Source: Desulfurivibrio dismutans
GTDB taxonomy: Bacteria > Desulfobacterota > Desulfobulbia > Desulfobulbales > Desulfurivibrionaceae
Assembly: GCF_029210385.1 (NCBI RefSeq)
Contig: NZ_JARGDQ010000004.1
Coordinates: forward strand, 266,048 to 330,047
Direction of reading: 5' to 3'
DNA: 64,000 bases
Of the stretch, positions 35,333 through 44,814 are shown piece by piece. Each line of letters starts with the position of its first letter. The stretch's first letter is position 1. The position numbers were made by a program, and so were the translations under genes. The notes below the pieces were generated by a model. It ran no database searches. It had not been told where the DNA came from and was given only the letters and a program-made list of their open reading frames with translations.

Positions 35333-36439
35333 GACGGCTGCCAGAGCAGATAGGAGATGATGAAGGGGTCCAGGTCGCCGTCCAGCACACTGTCCACGTT
35401 GCCCGTTTCATGGTTGGTCCGGTGGTCCTTGACCAGCCGGTAGGGCTGCAGAACGTAGGAGCGAATCTGGCTGCCCCAGGCGATTTCCTTTTTGTCGCCG
35501 TGGAGGTGCTGCTGCTCTTCCTGGCGGTTGGCCCGCTCCCGTTCATAAAGCTGGGCTTTCAGCATTTTCATGGCGGTGTCTTTGTTGCGGTGCTGGCTTC
35601 TTTCGCTCTGGCACTGCGCCACAATGCCGCTGGGCAGGTGGGTGATGCGAATGGCCGAACTGGTTTTGTTGACGTGCTGGCCGCCGGCGCCGCTGGCCCG
35701 GTAGGTGTCGATGCGCAGATCCTTGTCATTAATCTCCACTTCGATGTTGTCATCTAGTTCCGGGAAAATAAATACCGAGGCAAAGGAGGTGTGGCGGCGC
35801 CCGCCGGTGTCGAAGGGGGAGATTCGGACCAGCCGGTGAATCCCCATCTCGGAGCGGAGGAAGCCGTAGGCCCAGCGCCCCTTCACCATGACGGTAACGC
35901 TTTTGGTGCCCGCTTCATCGCCGGGCAGGTGGTCGAGAATCTCGGTGGAAAAACCCTTTTTTTCGGCCCAGCGCAGGTACATGCGCAGCAGGATGTCGGT
36001 CCAGTCCTGGGCTTCGGTGCCGCCGGCGCCGGCGTGGATGGTTAAGATGGCGTTGCTGGTGTCATGTTCGCCGTTGAACATGCATTCCAACTCGAGGGCC
36101 GCCAAGCGCTTCTCGACATTTCCCAGCGCAACGGCCACCTCCTGTTCGGCTTCCTGGTCGTTTTCCGCCACTGCCAGTTCCAGCAACACCTCGCCGTCTT
36201 CAAAAGCGCTGATTAGTTGCTGCCAGTTGTCGATGGTGTCCTGCAGGTCGCTTTGCTCCTTTTGCACCACGGCGGCGGCTTCCGGATCGTTCCAGAAGTC
36301 CGGGGCGGCGCTGCGGTGCTCCAGTTCTTGAATGCGGAGTAACTTGTTGTCCAGGTCAAAGATGACTCCGCAGGGTTTGCAGGCGGCCTTGCAGGTTTTC
36401 GGCTTTCTCTTTCAGATCGGCGGCAATACTGATGCTCAT
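35329..36439 (-). CDS. prfB: Peptide chain release factor 2, with programmed +1 frameshift
   Basis: Ends translation at UGA and UAA. The first 27 codons (MSISIAADLKEKAENLQGRL ...) stop at a UGA. Shifting +1 there gives FDLDNKLLRIQELEHRS and the rest of RF2, 369 residues in all, the normal length. The GGQ loop is RASGAGGQHVNK, and the RF2 stop-recognition motif S-P-F is in VRISPFDTGGRR. The ATG at 36439 has GAGGA upstream. In RF2 the in-frame UGA makes synthesis self-limiting. It lies in a corC-lnt-prfB-glcF row. A GC-rich hairpin (36501-36528) in the gap to lnt may be a partial terminator. Confidence 0.96.
36352..36366 (-). other. RF2 programmed frameshift site
   Basis: Minus-strand GTCATCTTTGACCTG: the slippery CTT codon (36361-36359) is followed by TGA (36358-36356) and C. 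A GGAG just upstream can act as the internal Shine-Dalgarno that stimulates slipping. The arrangement CTT-TGA-C equals the known E. coli site. Confidence 0.93.
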
Positions 36440-36574
36440 GGTGTTCCTCGAGATATTCGGTAAAATTAAAAATTTAAGGATGCAATCCAGACCAAAAGCG
36501 GCGGTGCGGGGCGGTGCCCCGTAACCGCTTACTTACTTGCTTGCGTGATGGATCCGGTGATCCTTACAACAAGC

Positions 36575-38221
36575 TTAATCACGCCTTATAACATAAATAT
36601 GCCGGCCTATGCCAGCGATAAGCAGCAGCAGGCAGAAGGGGCCAAACAGAAAACCGCCGGCGGTGAACAGGCTGTTCATCCTGGCGTTCGGACCAGGTAC
36701 CGGCAGGGCGGCGTGGCGAGTGTCCGGCACGAAGAGTTCGGTGGCCTGATGCAGCCGTCCGTCCGGGGTGATCAGGACACTGATGCCGGTGTTGGCGGCC
36801 CGGGCCATGGAGCGGCGGTTCTCCACCGCCCGCAGGGTGGCCATGGAAAGATGCTGCCAGGGGGCGTTGCTGTCGCCGAACCAGGCGTCGTTGGTGATAT
36901 TGACCAGCAGGTCGGCTCCTTTGGCGGTCATCTGCCGGGCCAGCCGGGGAAAAATCGCCTCAAAGCAGATCAGGGTGCCGATCCGGCGATCGTCGCAGCT
37001 CAGCAGAGTGGGTCCAGGGCCGGGGGTAAAATCGCCCAGAGTTTCCACCACCGGGGCAAAAAAAGGCAGCAGCCGGCGAAGGGGAATGTATTCCCCAAAG
37101 GGTACCAGATGCTGTTTGTGGTAGATTCCGGCCGGCTGCTCGGCGCCCGATGTCGGGCCGATCAGCAGGGCGCTGTTGTAATACTGCAACTGCCGGTCGG
37201 CGTCAAGCTCCCGGTGGGGGGCGCCGACCAGCAGGCAGTTGTCGTGGCGGGTGGTGAAATCGATAAGGTCATAAAACAGGGGATGTTCCAGGGGGTAGAA
37301 GGGCAGAGAGGTTTCCGGCCAGACGATGAGCGCCGGTGACCGGTCCGGCCCCGATGCTTCGTCGCCGGTGGCCACTGACTCGCTCAACTCCAGATAACGT
37401 TGGATGGTGGCGGCCCGCAGCTCCTGGTCCCATTTCTCTTCCTGGGGGATATTGCCTTGGACAACGGCCGTTTTGATCATCGGGGCGGCCGCCAGGATCT
37501 GGGGATACTGCTGCAGGCGGATGGCGCCGTACAGTGCTGTCGAGATCAGCAGCAGCAGGGCAAGGGCCAGTGACCAGCGGTCCGTTCGAAGGACAATGGC
37601 GGGCCGGGCGGTAGGCCACCGTTCCTCAGGCGACCCGGCAACCTGCTGCTTTAAGTGGCCTTTTACGACGGGGCTGATGAGCAGGGCCAGCAGGGTGCCG
37701 CTTAGCACGAGCAGGAAGGTGATGGCGTGGTGACCGCCCAGGTCGGCCACCTGGGTCAGCAGGGGCAGTTGGTACTGGCTGTAGCCCAGGTCCTGCCAGG
37801 GAAAACCGGTAAACAGGCGGGCGCGGAGCACGTCCAGCCCGACCCAGATCACCGGTGCGGCCCACAGCGCCCCCAAGCGCCCATGGTTTTTGCCCCAGTA
37901 GGTAAAATTAACCAGCAGGGCGGCAAAAAGGGCGAGGTAACAACTCATGTAAAGGGCCAGCAACCCCAGGGCCAGAGCCGCCACCAGTGAGTGGACGCCG
38001 CCGTAGACGCCCAGCACGATGGTGATCCAGTGCAGCAGGGGCAGGTGGTAAACCAGCCCGGCCAGCAGCCCCAGACCGGCGGCCCGCCGCCAGTCAAGTT
38101 TTTCTATCGCCAGCAGCAGCGGGGTCAGCGCCACCCAGGCCATCAGGGCATGACCGCCACTGCCGGGCGAGGAAAAAAAGAGCAGCAAGCCACTGAGTGC
38201 CGCCAGCATGATTCTAATCAT
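36575..38221 (-). CDS. lnt: Apolipoprotein N-acyltransferase
   Basis: Adds the third acyl chain to lipoproteins in the inner membrane. The 548-residue protein has about six N-terminal membrane segments (residues 1-210) and then a nitrilase domain with the Glu-Lys-Cys triad: VWPETSLPF, YHKQHLVPFGEYIP and LICFEAIFP. A last membrane segment near the C-terminus (LFTAGGFLFGPFCLLLLIAG) completes the fold. Its ATG overlaps the corC stop by 4 nt. It fits with the lipoprotein genes nearby (lptE, the DUF1566 lipoprotein). Confidence 0.96.
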   Translation of the reverse strand: MIRIMLAALSGLLLFFSSPGSGGHALMAWVALTPLLLAIEKLDWRRAAGLGLLAGLVYHLPLLHWITIVLGVYGGVHSLVAALALGLLALYMSCYLALFAALLVNFTYWGKNHGRLGALWAAPVIWVGLDVLRARLFTGFPWQDLGYSQYQLPLLTQVADLGGHHAITFLLVLSGTLLALLISPVVKGHLKQQVAGSPEERWPTARPAIVLRTDRWSLALALLLLISTALYGAIRLQQYPQILAAAPMIKTAVVQGNIPQEEKWDQELRAATIQRYLELSESVATGDEASGPDRSPALIVWPETSLPFYPLEHPLFYDLIDFTTRHDNCLLVGAPHRELDADRQLQYYNSALLIGPTSGAEQPAGIYHKQHLVPFGEYIPLRRLLPFFAPVVETLGDFTPGPGPTLLSCDDRRIGTLICFEAIFPRLARQMTAKGADLLVNITNDAWFGDSNAPWQHLSMATLRAVENRRSMARAANTGISVLITPDGRLHQATELFVPDTRHAALPVPGPNARMNSLFTAGGFLFGPFCLLLLIAGIGRHIYVIRRD

Positions 38222-39090
38222 TTTTTCTGGATTTTTACCGTTATTACTCGGCGTTTGTCGGCGGCAATCACTTCAAACACCAGGGAGTTGATGTTCAGGG
38301 TAACCCCGGGGGGCGGCACCTGGTCCAGGTGGTGGATAATCAGGCCACCCAGCGATTCATAGGGGCCTTCCGGTAGTTCTGTGCCGAAAAAATCTTCCAC
38401 CTCTTCGATGTCCACCTTGGCGTCGGCCAGCACGGTATGCTGGTCCACCACCTTCCAGCGTCGGGTTGTGCGATCGTGCTCGTCGACGATCTCTCCGACG
38501 ATCTCTTCGACGATGTCTTCCAGGGTGATCAGGCCCCTGACGCCGCCGAATTCGTCGTTGACCACGGCCATGTGGGTTTTCTGCTTCTGGAAGCGCTTCA
38601 GCAGTTTGATGACCTTGCTTTTTTCCTGCACAAATTCGGCGGGCTTGGCCAGCATCCCGGCGGTTGGCGGTTCGCTGCTTTCCAGGCAGTAGGGCAGCAG
38701 GTCTTTGGCGTGCAGGATGCCGATGATCTGGTCGGGGCTGTTCTGGTAAACCGGGATCCGGCTGAAGCCCCGGTCGATGATGAGCCGGAGCAGTTCCGCC
38801 AGCTGGGTGGCGGCTTCCACCATGACCATTTCGGCCCGCGGAGTCATAACCTCGTAGGCCTGGGTATCCTTGAGTTCCATGATGCCGGCGATCATTTCCC
38901 CCTCTTCGGGGGTGATCAGCCCCTGCTCTTCGCCTTCATCAAGGATTTCCTGGATTTCCTGTTCGATTTCTTCGGCGGTGTCGGGATTTTTGCTGATGCC
39001 GAGCAGATTCAGCAGGCGATGGAAGGTCGATTCCGTCGCCCTGGGCGAGGCCGGAGGCTCCGCCGGGGCGGGTTCTGGTGATGGGTCCAT
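38218..39090 (-). CDS. CorC/HlyC family CBS-domain protein
   Basis: A 290-residue soluble protein. A Pro/Glu-rich start is followed by a helical segment (EEIEQEIQEILDEGEEQGLI), two CBS domains (VMTPRAEMVMVEA; FVQEKSKVIKLLKRFQKQ ... VRGLITLEDIVEEIVGEI), and the transporter-associated domain (DFFGTELPEGPYESLGGLII). It lacks the DUF21 membrane domain found in larger family members. CorC is linked to Mg/Co efflux. The start at 39090 excludes an upstream in-frame stretch without family character. Coupled to lnt. Confidence 0.9.
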   Translation of the reverse strand: MDPSPEPAPAEPPASPRATESTFHRLLNLLGISKNPDTAEEIEQEIQEILDEGEEQGLITPEEGEMIAGIMELKDTQAYEVMTPRAEMVMVEAATQLAELLRLIIDRGFSRIPVYQNSPDQIIGILHAKDLLPYCLESSEPPTAGMLAKPAEFVQEKSKVIKLLKRFQKQKTHMAVVNDEFGGVRGLITLEDIVEEIVGEIVDEHDRTTRRWKVVDQHTVLADAKVDIEEVEDFFGTELPEGPYESLGGLIIHHLDQVPPPGVTLNINSLVFEVIAADKRRVITVKIQKK

Positions 39091-39581
39091 GATGGTGGTA
39101 AATATCTCCCGATGTATTATAATTGTTGCATGCAGCCGTTCAGCCGGCGCGTTTTTCGCCGGAATGACGTTCCGGATATCCTGTTGGGACGTTTTGAGAT
39201 TCTGTCTTTGATAACTGACGCACCGTCCAGACAATAGTAACGGGGTGGGGTGCCGTCAATATTATTTTTGGCTGGTCGGCGGTTGAGGCCGGCCGACAGA
39301 CGACCTTTTCCTCTTTTCTTTTGCGGTCAAATAGGTTAGATATGGCCGCGACCGAAGGGAAAAGGACGGTGGCCGGAACCCGTTGTTCCGCCTGCCCTTT
39401 TTCCTTTTCTTTTGCGTTGAGCATAAAGGGGTATAACTATCCAGCTCTTTCTGGCACGTAAGTGTTCAGCTGTGCCCCCAGGTTGCGGTAAGCCAAGTCG
39501 GCGTAGCGTACCATCAGGTACTCAAGCCGACCTGATCGCCGCGAGATAGGGTGCTGCTGGACAGTTACAAAGGGGTTAACA
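39091..39581. other. Intergenic region between corC and accC
   Basis: A 491-nt divergent gap. It has an AT-rich stretch at ~39100-39260. Two similar pyrimidine tracts (CTTTTCCTCTTTTCTTTTGCG and CTTTTTCCTTTTCTTTTGCG) lie ~100 nt apart as direct repeats. An R1 copy at 39458-39568 reaches almost to the accC ribosome site. I found no convincing gene in it. Confidence 0.5.
39458..39568. repeat. Dispersed palindromic repeat R1, copy 3
   Basis: About 90% like the copy at 53262-53360. It shares CCAGGTTGCGGTAAGCCA, GTCGGCGTAGCGTAC, ATCAGGTACTCAAGCCGACC, TGATCGCCGC and GGTGCTGCTG, and ends in AGTTAC. It is located directly upstream of the accC ribosome-binding site. Confidence 0.85.
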
Positions 39582-40988
39582 TTGAAAGACAAGGTATTGA
39601 TTGCCAACCGGGGTGAGATCGCGCTGCGGATTATGCGGGCCTGCCGGGACCTGGGGCTAGACTATGTGGTGGTATACACCGAGGCCGACGAGCAGTCCGA
39701 GCATGTGCAGCGCAATATCGACAGTGAGAGCAACCAACGCCGGGCCTGGCGGGTGGCCAGCTATACCGATCCCAACGATATCCTGGCGGTGGCCGATCAC
39801 ACCAAATGCACGGCCATTCATCCCGGGTACGGCTTTTTTTCCGAAGATTACCGTTTTGCCCGTCGGGTGACGGTGCGGGATCAGCCCCTGACCTTTATCG
39901 GTCCCAAATGGGAAGTGATCAAGGACCTTGGGGACAAGATCAACACCAAACGGGTGGCCAACCAGTTGGGGATTCCCACCATTCCCGGCACCGACGGCCC
40001 CATCTATAACGAAATCGATGCCGAGGAAATCTCCCGGCGCCTGCTGGAAGATCAGGCGGAAAGGGGGATCAGCCAGCCTTCGGTGCTGGTTAAGGCGGCC
40101 GCCGGCGGCGGCGGTATGGGTATTGAGGAAGTGCATGAGATCGAGCAGTTCCGCCGGGTTTATCGCCAGGTGCAGAACTACGCCAAACGCCAGTTCGGCG
40201 ACCCCGGGGTGCTGATCGAGCAGTGTCTGCGTGATTACAATCACCTGGAGGTGCAACTGCTCTGCAGTCGGCACGGCGAGCGGGTCCATTTTGGCACCCG
40301 TAACTGCACTATTCAGAGTACCGGCCGGCAGAAAAGGCTGGAGGCCGCGCCCGGTTTCGACACCTCCTGTTTTCCATACGAGTTTGACGCCCCCGCAGTC
40401 CTGGATGAGATCGTTGAAAACTCACTGAAGCTGGCCTCTCATGTACGCTACGACAATGTCGGCACCTGGGAGTGGATCGTCAGCCGCAGCGGCCAGCCCT
40501 ATCTGCTGGAAGTCAATACCAGGATCCAGGTGGAAAATGACGTCTCCGCCCGGATCAGCTACCTCAACGGCCAACACCCCAACCTGATCCGTGAGCAGAT
40601 CCGGCTGGCCCTGGGCGATAAACTGGGTTACAGCCAGAGTGATATCGAATTTCGCGGCACCAGTATCGAGTTGCGGATTGTCGCCGAAGATCCCCAGCGC
40701 GGCTTTGCCCCCTGGATCGGGACCATTTCGCAGTTTTCCTTTCCCAGGCATGAATGGTCGGCGGTTTATACCCATGTTCCCACCGACCGGCCCTACGCGA
40801 TTCCCAGTGATTACGACCCCAACCTGGCCCTGGCCCTGGTCTGGGGTGACTCCATGGCCGAGGCCAAGCAGCGGGCCCGGCGTTTCCTCGATGAGATGGT
40901 AATTGAAGGCCATAACTCCTCCGGGGCGCCGATCAATACCAACCTGCAATATCTGGCGGACAATATGGATCGCCTACTGACCTTCTAA
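39582..40988 (+). CDS. accC: Biotin carboxylase subunit of acetyl-CoA carboxylase
   Basis: Carboxylates biotin on its carrier using ATP and bicarbonate. The 468-residue ATP-grasp protein starts KDKVLIANRGEIALRIMRAC and has HPGYGFFSED, the glycine-rich loop KAAAGGGGMGIEEV, HLEVQLLCSRHG, and the catalytic block LEVNTRIQVENDVS; canonical AccC has N-T-R-x-Q-V-E-H, so the His is Asn here. The start codon is TTG at 39582 with AGGGG upstream. It leads an accC - accA/accD fusion - carrier operon. Confidence 0.92.
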   Translation: MKDKVLIANRGEIALRIMRACRDLGLDYVVVYTEADEQSEHVQRNIDSESNQRRAWRVASYTDPNDILAVADHTKCTAIHPGYGFFSEDYRFARRVTVRDQPLTFIGPKWEVIKDLGDKINTKRVANQLGIPTIPGTDGPIYNEIDAEEISRRLLEDQAERGISQPSVLVKAAAGGGGMGIEEVHEIEQFRRVYRQVQNYAKRQFGDPGVLIEQCLRDYNHLEVQLLCSRHGERVHFGTRNCTIQSTGRQKRLEAAPGFDTSCFPYEFDAPAVLDEIVENSLKLASHVRYDNVGTWEWIVSRSGQPYLLEVNTRIQVENDVSARISYLNGQHPNLIREQIRLALGDKLGYSQSDIEFRGTSIELRIVAEDPQRGFAPWIGTISQFSFPRHEWSAVYTHVPTDRPYAIPSDYDPNLALALVWGDSMAEAKQRARRFLDEMVIEGHNSSGAPINTNLQYLADNMDRLLTF

Positions 40989-41004
40989 AGGACGGTTACC
41001 CCCG

Positions 41005-43254
41005 ATGGAAGACCTACGAAAACGCTTGCTCAAGGCCGAGGAACGGATCAGTTATCTCGGTTGGATCAAGGAAGGCTCGGAATGGGCCAACCTGCCCGCC
41101 CTGCAGGAAAAGCTGCAGGGGCTGCGGGATGCCTTTTATGAGCACAGCCATGAGCATCTGGCCGAAAAAATCGGTGCTCTGGAGGAATCTCTGACCTTTC
41201 TGGAGAGCCGCTGCGAAGAGTCCCTGAGCCCCATGGAGCGGGTGCGGATTGTTCGCAGTCCGCTACGCTTTTCCCTCAAGGATATGCTGGAAAACGTCTA
41301 CGAGGAGTATACCGAGCTGGGCGGAGAAGAGGACGCCAATATCGACCCGGCGCTGGTGGCGGCGCGGGCCAGTATTGCCCGCCGGGTAAAAAACAAGGTG
41401 GTGATGCAGCAGGTCATGGTCATCGGCCATGAAAAGGGCCAAGGCGAGGAATACCGCCAGGGGGGCAGCACCAAGCCCTGGGGCAATGAAAAGGCCCTGC
41501 GTTACATGCGAGTGGCGGAAACCGAAGGGATTCCCATTCATTTTTATGTTTTCACCCCCGGCGCTTTTCCCGTCGAAGACTACCCCGGGGCCGGGCAGCA
41601 GATCGCCCGTAACCTTTACGCCATGGCCAAGCTCCGGGTGCCGATGATCGCGGTGACCTCGGAAGGCGGCTCCGGCGGGGCCGAGGCCGTGGGCATGGGC
41701 GATATCCGGTTGATGTTCTCCCATGGTTATTACTCGGTAATCTCCCCGGAAGGGGCCGCCGCCATTGAGGGCAAGATCCGGGAGGGGGTCAAGGTACCCA
41801 AGGATCTGCTGGAAAACTGCGCCGAACGCCTGGCCATTACCGCCGGCGACAACCTGCGCCATGGCACCATCGACCGGGTTATCCAGGAACCCCTGCTGGG
41901 GGCCCGGCGTGATGATTTTGCTTTCTTTCGCCGGGTCAAGGATGAGATGATCCGAGCCACCGACGAGGTGGTGCTGAAGACCAAAAGCCTGCGGGCTTTC
42001 CGGGCCTATGAATTGAAGATGGAAAAGGCCGGGGCCGATGATGACCTGCGGGGCTACGTTTCCTGGGAACTGGCCGACGATGAAATCGGCCGGCTAATCC
42101 TTTACCGCTCCCGCAAGTATCGCCAGATGGCGATCCAGGGGTATCGTGAGCATCTGTCCACCGGAGCGGCGATGTACCGCCGGCTTGGCCGGGGGCTGGC
42201 CAAATTTTACTATACCTTGCGTTATGATGTGCTGAAAAGCCGGCACAAGCAGGTTAAGAAGGTGATGGAGGATGTCTCCGGCGAGGGTTCGGTGCTGATC
42301 AAGCAGGTGTCCGCCCCCTTCACCGCCGCCTACGATTTCATTACCCGCAAGCCCGGCTCCCGGGTGGCCCGCAGTTCAGCCGGCTGGGGTTCCAGCAGCC
42401 CCGAACAGATCGAGTACGGCGAAATCTACACCTCGTCGCTGGCCAACGAGGACCGCACCGTGAGCTGTCCCAACGCCGATAAGCACGGCTGCAAGGATCT
42501 CTGGGTGCCGGATCTCTATGGCGAATTCTGCGGGGTCTGCGAAAACTGCGGCCATCATTTTCCCCTGGAATACCAGTGGTACATGAAGCATCTTTTTGAG
42601 CCGGATTCCATTCGGGAGTTCAACGCCGACCTGGCCTCGATCAATCCCCTGTCGTTTCCCGGCTTCGACAAGAAGCTGGAGGCGGCCCGCAAGAAAACCG
42701 GGCGCCCCTGTGCCATGATCACCTTTGACGCGCGGGTGATGGGGGTCGACATCGTGGTGGCCATGCTCTACAGCGACTTCCGTAACGGTACGGTGGGGGC
42801 GGCCGAGGGTGAGAAGTTTGTCCGGGCCTGCGAGATCGCCCGGATCAAACGGCGGCCGTTGCTTTCCTATGTGCACACCACCGGTGGGATCAGGATTCAC
42901 GAGGGCACCCTGGGGGTGATTCAGATGCCCAAGTGCACCATGGCGGTGCGGGAGTATATCGACTCCGGCGGCCTCTACATCGTGGTTTACGACAACAACT
43001 CCTACGCCGGGCCGGTGGCCAGCTTCCTGGGCTGTTCGCCCTACCAGTTCGCCATCCGTTCCAGCCGGCTGGGCTTTGCCGGCCCCCGGGTGATCCGCGA
43101 TACCACCGGCGAAGACGTACCGCCCGATTACCACAGCGCCCGCAGCGCTCTGAAGCGGGGACACATCCAGGGCATCTGGGACCGCCGGGATTTCCGGCGT
43201 AACCTGCATAAATCCCTGATGACCATGGGCGGCGGCAACCTCTATTACCGGTAA
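41005..43254 (+). CDS. Fused carboxyltransferase, alpha (AccA) and beta (AccD) subunits
   Basis: A 749-residue protein. The N-terminal AccA-like part (~1-330) has a helical lead (LESRCEESLSPMERVRI), then GHEKGQGEEYRQGG, TPGAFPVEDYPGAGQQIARN, TSEGGSGGAEAVGMGD and YYSVISPEGAAAI. A ~130-residue linker follows. The AccD-like part (~470-749) has Cys clusters (CPNADKHGC; CGVCENCGHHF) in place of the usual zinc ribbon, plus IHEGTLGVIQMPK and ASFLGCSPYQ. Together they form malonyl-CoA from carboxybiotin and acetyl-CoA. The alpha-beta order differs from the separate E. coli subunits. It lies 16 nt after accC. Its stop codon is inside repeat R1. Confidence 0.88.
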   Translation: MEDLRKRLLKAEERISYLGWIKEGSEWANLPALQEKLQGLRDAFYEHSHEHLAEKIGALEESLTFLESRCEESLSPMERVRIVRSPLRFSLKDMLENVYEEYTELGGEEDANIDPALVAARASIARRVKNKVVMQQVMVIGHEKGQGEEYRQGGSTKPWGNEKALRYMRVAETEGIPIHFYVFTPGAFPVEDYPGAGQQIARNLYAMAKLRVPMIAVTSEGGSGGAEAVGMGDIRLMFSHGYYSVISPEGAAAIEGKIREGVKVPKDLLENCAERLAITAGDNLRHGTIDRVIQEPLLGARRDDFAFFRRVKDEMIRATDEVVLKTKSLRAFRAYELKMEKAGADDDLRGYVSWELADDEIGRLILYRSRKYRQMAIQGYREHLSTGAAMYRRLGRGLAKFYYTLRYDVLKSRHKQVKKVMEDVSGEGSVLIKQVSAPFTAAYDFITRKPGSRVARSSAGWGSSSPEQIEYGEIYTSSLANEDRTVSCPNADKHGCKDLWVPDLYGEFCGVCENCGHHFPLEYQWYMKHLFEPDSIREFNADLASINPLSFPGFDKKLEAARKKTGRPCAMITFDARVMGVDIVVAMLYSDFRNGTVGAAEGEKFVRACEIARIKRRPLLSYVHTTGGIRIHEGTLGVIQMPKCTMAVREYIDSGGLYIVVYDNNSYAGPVASFLGCSPYQFAIRSSRLGFAGPRVIRDTTGEDVPPDYHSARSALKRGHIQGIWDRRDFRRNLHKSLMTMGGGNLYYR

Positions 43255-43359
43255 ACGGGCAGCAGCACCGCATCTTGCGGCGAGCGGACCGACTTGCGTC
43301 CTGATGCACGCGGCACCGGTCCGCTTGCCGCCACCTGCGGCACTGCCGCCCCCGTTTAC
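43251..43359. repeat. Dispersed palindromic repeat R1, copy 4 (reverse orientation)
   Basis: GTAAACGGG and CCCGTTTAC form the outer ends. CAGCACCGCA, TGCGGCGAGCGGACC and their partners CGGTCCGCTTGCCGC and TGCGGCACTGC form the arms. The centre is GCGTCCTGATGCACGC. The left end contributes the TAA stop of the carboxyltransferase fusion, and the copy lies between it and the carrier-protein gene of the same operon. Confidence 0.85.
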
Positions 43360-43436
43360 CCGGGCAAAATCATTTATCTATGGACGGTTTTGCCGGTTGT
43401 TCTCGATCATGCTGTTAAAGAAGGTTGGAGTCTCTT

Positions 43437-44087
43437 ATGCAGGAACATGATATTGATTTTGATGCCATTTTAGGCCGTTACCGGGCCGACCCTTTTGCTT
43501 ACCGGAAAGTCCGGACCGCTCATACCGGTCGTTTGCGCTGCAAGGTGCGGGAAGGTGACGAGGTAGTGGGGCCATCCGGAAAATTTCGCCATATTCCCGG
43601 CACTCTGCTCTACGAGCTGGAGCGGGAGCGCAATCTTAAACGGATTACCTCTTTTATCAACGGGCAGGTTGCCATGGTGCGCAGCGATCTGGAGGGCAGT
43701 TTCGTCGAGGCCGGCGAACATGTGCTGACCATTCGGCATCCCCTGAAGAAAAGGGAGATTGTGGAAGATATCCTGCGTCAGGTGCTGACCCCCTACACGG
43801 CGCCAGAGAGGGCCAAATATTTCTTTTCTCTCGATTTGCAGTCCAGCATCGACAAGTATGGTCAGCGCTCGGTGAGTATCAAGCCGGGGGATGAAATCCT
43901 GACCATGTCCCTGATGAAACGTGATACGCCGGTATATTACGATGGTGAGCCGGGAATCATTCACTCGGTTTATTTTAAGCCCGGGGTCAGCGTTGATCAG
44001 GGGGAACCCCTGTTCGGGATTTGTCCCAAGGATCGTTTGCCCTTGATCGAAAAGATCATTACCCGCGTAAAAGCTGAATGGGAATAG
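43437..44087 (+). CDS. Biotinyl/lipoyl-like carrier protein of the acetyl-CoA carboxylase operon
   Basis: A 216-residue protein that should carry biotin between AccC and the carboxyltransferase. Residues ~25-105 form one hammerhead-like half (GQVAMVRSDLEG, FVEAGEHVLTIRHP). Residues ~145-200 form a second (GDEILTMSLMKRDTPVYYDG, then GIIHSVYFKPGVSVDQGEPL). The expected M-K-M is replaced by L-M-K-R, with Lys161 in the acceptor position, so biotinylation is likely but not certain. The start is ATG 43437 with GGAG 7 nt upstream; a TTG 12 nt earlier is less well placed. birA lies 2.3 kb away. It is much longer than E. coli AccB (156), with a different N-terminus. Confidence 0.7.
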   Translation: MQEHDIDFDAILGRYRADPFAYRKVRTAHTGRLRCKVREGDEVVGPSGKFRHIPGTLLYELERERNLKRITSFINGQVAMVRSDLEGSFVEAGEHVLTIRHPLKKREIVEDILRQVLTPYTAPERAKYFFSLDLQSSIDKYGQRSVSIKPGDEILTMSLMKRDTPVYYDGEPGIIHSVYFKPGVSVDQGEPLFGICPKDRLPLIEKIITRVKAEWE

Positions 44088-44123
44088 TTACCTGCTGAAT
44101 TGAGCTGGATAGTTACTAAGTTA

Positions 44124-44759
44124 TTAGCGTTCCATGTGGAAGGGCTGGTTGCGGTGGGAGAGTTCGACGCCGTCGGGGGTGATTTTTTCCAGTTTCAGAT
44201 CGTCGGGCAGGCGGTCTCCTTCCTGGTACTGGCGGCCGCCGATCATGATAAAGCGCCGGGACGGGTTTTCCGAATAGACATGGACCTCAAGGATGGGGGG
44301 GGTAATCTGCTGCCGGACTGTGGTCGGCAACTCGCTGAACTTTGGCACCGATGGCCCCGATGGCACCGGAGGCGCTGACTCCACCGGGGTGGCCATGGGG
44401 GCTGCGGTGGGTGGGCTGATTACAGGCGGCTTTGTCGTAGCCTTTGGCTCCACCGGCAGGGCCGGCGTTTCTGCCGTGGGGATGGTTGTCGCCGGTGCTG
44501 GTTGGAGTTCGGCGGGGGCCGGGGCGGTTGCTTCCTGGCTCCAGCGGCTTAAAAAACCGGGAGTGGGCTGACCGATTATCAGATAGCCCAGCAGCCCGAG
44601 CAGCAGTGCGGCGTTGAGTAAGAGGACCGGCAACAGGCGGGAGCGGGTTGACCGCCGGGCGGTACTGGGCAGGCTTTCCTGCGCGGTTTCCAGGCGGGGA
44701 ACGGTGCCCAGGTCGCGCTCCCGTTGGGATTTTTTCAGGGCTTCAAGAATATAGGACAT
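44124..44759 (-). CDS. GspB-type general secretion protein
   Basis: A 211-residue inner-membrane protein. The start MSYILEALKKSQRERDLGTV is typical of GspB/ExeB. One membrane segment follows (LLPVLLLNAALLLGLLGYLI, ~42-61), then a ~75-residue Pro/Ala/Thr-rich periplasmic linker, then the small C-terminal T2SSB domain (LEVHVYSENPSRRFIMIGGR ... EGDRLPDDLKLEKI). With GspA it helps insert the type II secretin through peptidoglycan. It lies 55 nt downstream of gspA. No other T2SS genes are in the window. Confidence 0.85.
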   Translation of the reverse strand: MSYILEALKKSQRERDLGTVPRLETAQESLPSTARRSTRSRLLPVLLLNAALLLGLLGYLIIGQPTPGFLSRWSQEATAPAPAELQPAPATTIPTAETPALPVEPKATTKPPVISPPTAAPMATPVESAPPVPSGPSVPKFSELPTTVRQQITPPILEVHVYSENPSRRFIMIGGRQYQEGDRLPDDLKLEKITPDGVELSHRNQPFHMER

Positions 44760-44814
44760 AACTTTTTCCTGTCGTGGGACTTTTTGTTCGCCTGCTCTTG
44801 GTTGAACCCTGAGA

